Positions 15,498 through 18,032 of a DNA stretch of 18,032 nucleotides are shown here, piece by piece. The DNA comes from an uncultured Lachnospiraceae bacterium (lineage in GTDB: Bacteria; Bacillota; Clostridia; Lachnospirales; Lachnospiraceae). Under the pieces are notes generated by a model. That model did no database searches and was not told the DNA's origin. It saw nothing but the letters and a program-made list of their open reading frames with translations. Both the position numbers and the translations under genes were made by a program. The first letter of the stretch is position 1; each line of letters begins with the position of its first letter. The stretch lies in assembly GCA_937877165.1 (NCBI GenBank), contig CALEFO010000206.1:1-18032 (forward strand), in the 5' to 3' direction.

Positions 15498-16637
15498 ATG
15501 GAGCAGGCGAAGAGAAGTTCAAATTTTGAGTTGCTGCGGATTGTGGCAATGCTGATGATTATTGTATTTCATATGGTACAGCATGTTGTTTACCGTCAGA
15601 TGACGAACTGGACCTATATGGCTTACTACAATAACGGCCTGTTCAACAATCCGGTCTTATATAAACAGTTGTACATCCCTGCAGTGATGACACCGCTCGG
15701 CCTCGTTGGAAACGGTCTGTTTATCATGATTTCCGGATATTTTACTGCCTCGAAGACGAACGTAAATGCTGCCAGGGCAGGAAAGAAGCTGCTGGAGCAG
15801 CTGGCATTCGTGTCACTTCTTCTGGTGATCGGTTCTGCAATCCTTTTCAAATGGATGAACAATGAGCTGTTAGAGCTGATACCGGTTACGATCTTCCAGA
15901 CAGACTGGTGGTTTGTCGGGTATTATTTCTGTGTATTGCTGATTGCGGGAGTTTTTCTGAACCAGAAGATTGTCGGCCTGGATCAGAAGAAATACACTGC
16001 ATTTCTGGTGATTTTACTGGCTGTGGTGCAGTTCGGATGGTCTGGAGAACTGGCGGATAATCTTGCTTCGGGAATGCGCATATTAGTGAACGGTATTTTT
16101 CTGTATTATCTGGGGGGATACATCCATCGGTATAATCCGTTTCAGAGGGTGCGGAGCTATGTCCCGGTCCTTTTGATTGCGGCCTCCTATTTCCTTGTGC
16201 TGCTGAATTATCACAATATAACTCTTTCTAACATTGAGCAGTATCTTCAGCAGGGTTCTGCGGATACCTTTCTTCAGACTGCTGTGTATTATGATAATTT
16301 CAATATCGTGGTAACGCTCCATGTCGTTGCCTTGTTTGAAATTTTCCGACGGATCCGGATTCCGCACAGCAGATTGATCAATTTCATTGGTGCAGCGACC
16401 TTTATGATCTATCCGCTGCATGAGAATGCACTGGTTCACAGTCTCTGGAATATGCAGGACTGGATTACGGTGCTTTACAATGATCCTGTTTCATTTCTTG
16501 GACGGTTCCTGCTTGTGGCGGCCGTAACCTTTGTCCTTGGAATTCTGATCTACTGTGGATATCTGGGACTGAAATGGATGCTGCACCGGTTCCGGTGGAT
16601 TTTTTTGAAGGAATCTGGGACGAAGCTGAGCGAATAG
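15498..16637 (+). CDS. Acyltransferase 3 family (OafA/WecH-like) O-acetyltransferase
   Basis: The 379-residue membrane protein starts with SSNFELLRIVAMLMIIVFHMVQH, holding the paired R14 and H25 that are the family's catalytic signature. GNGLFIMISGYF (72-83) is the second standard motif. Roughly ten helices fill the rest, with no C-terminal SGNH domain. Members move acetyl or other acyl groups across the membrane onto sugars, so this enzyme probably acylates the glycan built by the preceding genes. The SGNH-like protein at 4416-5498 could be its partner or the opposing esterase. GAGGGGGAGC lies just before the ATG. A G6 run is at 16112-16117 (LGGY). It is the last gene before a probable terminator. 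Family call firm, substrate inferred. Confidence 0.88.
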   Translation: MEQAKRSSNFELLRIVAMLMIIVFHMVQHVVYRQMTNWTYMAYYNNGLFNNPVLYKQLYIPAVMTPLGLVGNGLFIMISGYFTASKTNVNAARAGKKLLEQLAFVSLLLVIGSAILFKWMNNELLELIPVTIFQTDWWFVGYYFCVLLIAGVFLNQKIVGLDQKKYTAFLVILLAVVQFGWSGELADNLASGMRILVNGIFLYYLGGYIHRYNPFQRVRSYVPVLLIAASYFLVLLNYHNITLSNIEQYLQQGSADTFLQTAVYYDNFNIVVTLHVVALFEIFRRIRIPHSRLINFIGAATFMIYPLHENALVHSLWNMQDWITVLYNDPVSFLGRFLLVAAVTFVLGILIYCGYLGLKWMLHRFRWIFLKESGTKLSE

Positions 16638-16670
16638 GAAATGCCCGGTCAGATCATCCTGTGAAATGCC

Positions 16671-16690
16671 GGAGGGAAGCCTCTCCTTTT
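16671..16690 (+). terminator. Probable Rho-independent terminator of the polysaccharide operon
   Basis: GGAGGG pairs with CCTCTCC-type bases (six pairs including one G-T) around an AAGC loop at 16671-16686, followed by TTTT at 16687-16690. It lies 34 bases after the acyltransferase stop. An outer inverted repeat, GGTCAGA (16647-16653) with TCTGACC (16690-16696), could form an alternative larger fold. The T run is short, so strength is uncertain. Confidence 0.5.
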
Positions 16691-16737
16691 CTGACCACAA
16701 GTTTACAAAAGATGACCTGTCCGCAGGAATTTCCCTG

Positions 16738-16766
16738 TTCAAATTGACGGAGACAGAGACTATAAT
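16738..16766 (+). promoter_or_regulatory. Sigma-A-type promoter candidate for the rnf operon
   Basis: A perfect TATAAT lies at 16761-16766. TTCAAA at 16738-16743 is exactly 17 bases upstream and is a four-of-six match to the -35 consensus. A better-looking TTGACG at 16744-16749 is only 11 bases away and so unlikely to pair with it. Initiation would fall near 16773, giving a leader of about 70 bases that overlaps the hairpin at 16770-16811. Confidence 0.5.
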
Positions 16767-16769
16767 GGA

Positions 16770-16815
16770 AGCCGTGAGGGTCTGGAATCTGATGTCCGGG
16801 CTTTCACGGCTTTTT
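16770..16815 (+). terminator. Leader hairpin with T run (terminator or attenuator) before rnfC
   Basis: AGCCGTGA (16770-16777) pairs perfectly with TCACGGCT (16804-16811). An inner stem, CTGGA (16782-16786) with TCCGG (16795-16799), lies inside it, and five T's occupy 16811-16815. It has the form of an intrinsic terminator but sits between the best promoter and the rnfC start. It may stop read-through from upstream, attenuate the rnf transcript, or simply shape the 5' end. If transcription starts near 16773 the outer stem would lose about three pairs. Confidence 0.42.
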
Positions 16816-16830
16816 ATACTCTATCCTATG

Positions 16831-16836
16831 AGGAGG
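16831..16836 (+). promoter_or_regulatory. Consensus ribosome-binding site of rnfC
   Basis: AGGAGG is a perfect Shine-Dalgarno core, eight bases before the ATG at 16845. It fixes the start of a gene whose end is outside the window. Confidence 0.85.
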
Positions 16837-16844
16837 TATCATAC

Positions 16845-18032
16845 ATGATCTTTCAGAAGAAACATCTGACTAGTATTGATGCCGGGCACTACAAGCACAC
16901 CTGCGATTCCGCAACAGAGGTGATGCCGCTTCCGTCTGTCGTGAAGCTTTCGATGTCGGAGAATATCGGCGCACCCTGCAAGCCTCTCGTGAAGAAGGGG
17001 GACTATGTGAAGGTCGGTCAGCTGATCGGCGATACGGACGCGTTCTTAAGTGTTCCCGTGCATGCCTCGGTTTCCGGTACGGTGACGGGAATTGAGACAG
17101 TCCGCAATGCCATGGGAGGCCAGGACACACTGGTCTGCATTGAGCCGGACGGCAGGCAGGAGATGGCCGAGGATCTGAAGGCACCGGTCATCGAGGATCA
17201 GCCCGCATTCATCAAGGCAATGCGTGCCTCGGGGTTGGTCGGCCTCGGCGGTGCGTCCTTCCCTTCCTGGGTGAAATTTAACCCGAAGAATCTGATCGAC
17301 ATTGATACATTGATTGTCAACGGCGCGGAGTGCGAGCCCTTCATCACGTCGGACCACCGGACGATGCTGGAGGATGCGCAGAATGTCATTGACGGAGCGC
17401 TTGCGCTGAAGAAATGGCTGGTCGCGGAGGAGGTTTACATCGCGATCGAGGTCAACAAGCAGAACGCGATTGACAAGTTCAACCAGATGATCAAGGAGCA
17501 GCATCTGGAAGGCTTCCATGTCTTTCCTCTGCAGTCCCGTTACCCGAAGGGCGCGGAGCGTGTCCTGATCTATGAGGTGACCGGTAAGCAGTGCGACGCG
17601 GGCGTTCTTCCGGCATCGCTTGGTGTCATCGTGTCCAACATCACCTCGACCGCCTTTGTCGGCCAGTATTTGAAGGATGGCATTCCGCTGGTGAAGAAGC
17701 GTCTCACCGTGGACGGCGACGCGATTGCGCAGCCGAAGAACGTGATGGTTCCCAACGGTGCACTGGTTCACGATATCGTGGAATTCTGCGGCGGCTACAA
17801 GAAGGAACCGAAGAAGATCCTTCTCGGCGGACCGATGATGGGACGAGCGGTTTTCTCAGATGCGGTTCCTGTTGTCAAGGCGAACAACGCGATCCTTGCT
17901 TTCTCGGAGGACCTTGCAGCCATTCCGGAGGAGACGGCCTGTATCAACTGCGGACGCTGTCATACGGCCTGTCCATTCAACCTTCTGCCGACCCGCTTTG
18001 CCGACGCGTATCTGCATAAGGATGTGAAGACC
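16845..18032 (+). CDS. rnfC: RnfC, Rnf electron-transport complex subunit (3' end outside window)
   Basis: The frame is open to the window end (396 codons seen). The N-terminus (MIFQKKHLTSIDAGHYKH) precedes a barrel-sandwich domain with VPVHASVSGTVTGIE (about 70-84). The FMN/Complex-I 51K-type domain follows, with GLVGLGGASFP at 130-140 and NGAECEPF at 159-166. The first 4Fe-4S motif is C366, C369, C372 and C376 (CINCGRCHTACP). RnfC is the membrane-associated, iron-sulphur subunit of the ferredoxin:NAD+ oxidoreductase that pumps Na+ or H+ in anaerobes. The remaining rnf genes would be expected downstream. Its codons end in G or C more often than those of the glycan genes, and a terminator separates it from them, so it is an independent core operon. 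Confidence 0.95.
   Translation, partial: MIFQKKHLTSIDAGHYKHTCDSATEVMPLPSVVKLSMSENIGAPCKPLVKKGDYVKVGQLIGDTDAFLSVPVHASVSGTVTGIETVRNAMGGQDTLVCIEPDGRQEMAEDLKAPVIEDQPAFIKAMRASGLVGLGGASFPSWVKFNPKNLIDIDTLIVNGAECEPFITSDHRTMLEDAQNVIDGALALKKWLVAEEVYIAIEVNKQNAIDKFNQMIKEQHLEGFHVFPLQSRYPKGAERVLIYEVTGKQCDAGVLPASLGVIVSNITSTAFVGQYLKDGIPLVKKRLTVDGDAIAQPKNVMVPNGALVHDIVEFCGGYKKEPKKILLGGPMMGRAVFSDAVPVVKANNAILAFSEDLAAIPEETACINCGRCHTACPFNLLPTRFADAYLHKDVKT

Noticed and set aside
14659..15549. 296-codon open frame on the minus strand
   Set aside because: It lies antisense to the GtrII-like gene and the start of the acyltransferase gene, is Pro/Ser-rich in the way shadow frames are, and has no family features.
16744..16766. 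TTGACG paired with TATAAT as the rnf promoter
   Set aside because: The spacer is 11 bases, too short for sigma-A; TTCAAA at 17 bases is the better partner.
17046..17771. 241-codon open frame on the minus strand
   Set aside because: Shadow of rnfC: the G/C-rich third positions of rnfC remove stops from the opposite strand. The rnfC assignment is certain.
1..18032. CRISPR arrays, tRNA/rRNA genes, transposases, integrases, phage genes
   Set aside because: None seen: no regularly spaced repeats, no tRNA-like cloverleaf noticed, and every long + strand frame is explained by glycan or Rnf genes.

Overview
The window reads as a low-to-moderate G+C Gram-positive of the Clostridia, most likely a Lachnospiraceae-type anaerobe. 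That is an inference from four things: AGGAGG-type ribosome sites, the Rnf complex subunit at the right edge, the mix of polysaccharide enzymes, and one-directional gene packing. Every supported gene lies on the + strand.

Layout: (1) 1-951 is the 3' part of a PglK/MsbA-like ABC exporter. (2) 999-4254 holds three cytoplasmic sugar-assembly genes: a TupA-type ATP-grasp protein, a GT11 (alpha-1,2-fucosyltransferase-like) enzyme and a GT4 glycosyltransferase. (3) About 4416-5498 is a membrane-anchored SGNH/DltD-like protein. (4) 5627-15404 is an unbroken run of six different large polytopic membrane proteins. Five show an acidic motif just after the first membrane segment, as in GT-C glycosyltransferases; two are recognisable as GT39/PMT-like and GtrII-like. 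(5) 15498-16637 is an acyltransferase-3 family protein. (6) 16638-16844 holds a probable terminator, a promoter candidate and a structured leader. (7) 16845 to the window end is the start of rnfC, which looks like conserved core genome.

The first seven kinds of gene fit one job. A lipid-linked glycan is built inside the cell and flipped by the ABC exporter. On the outer face it is then decorated by polyprenyl-phosphate-sugar-dependent enzymes and by O-acylation or de-acylation. No priming transferase, polymerase, GtrA/GtrB pair or nucleotide-sugar synthesis gene is in the window, so donors and backbone start must come from elsewhere.

The most unusual structure is a 109-bp, three-hairpin repeat. 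It occurs full length at 1890-1998 (+) and 4243-4351 (reverse), and as a partial copy at about 8207-8263. The full copies supply stop codons to the genes they abut, and one lies directly at the start of the fucosyltransferase gene. The partial copy lies in frame inside a membrane protein and adds about 19 residues. It behaves like a protein-compatible palindromic repeat, similar in concept to Rickettsia palindromic elements.
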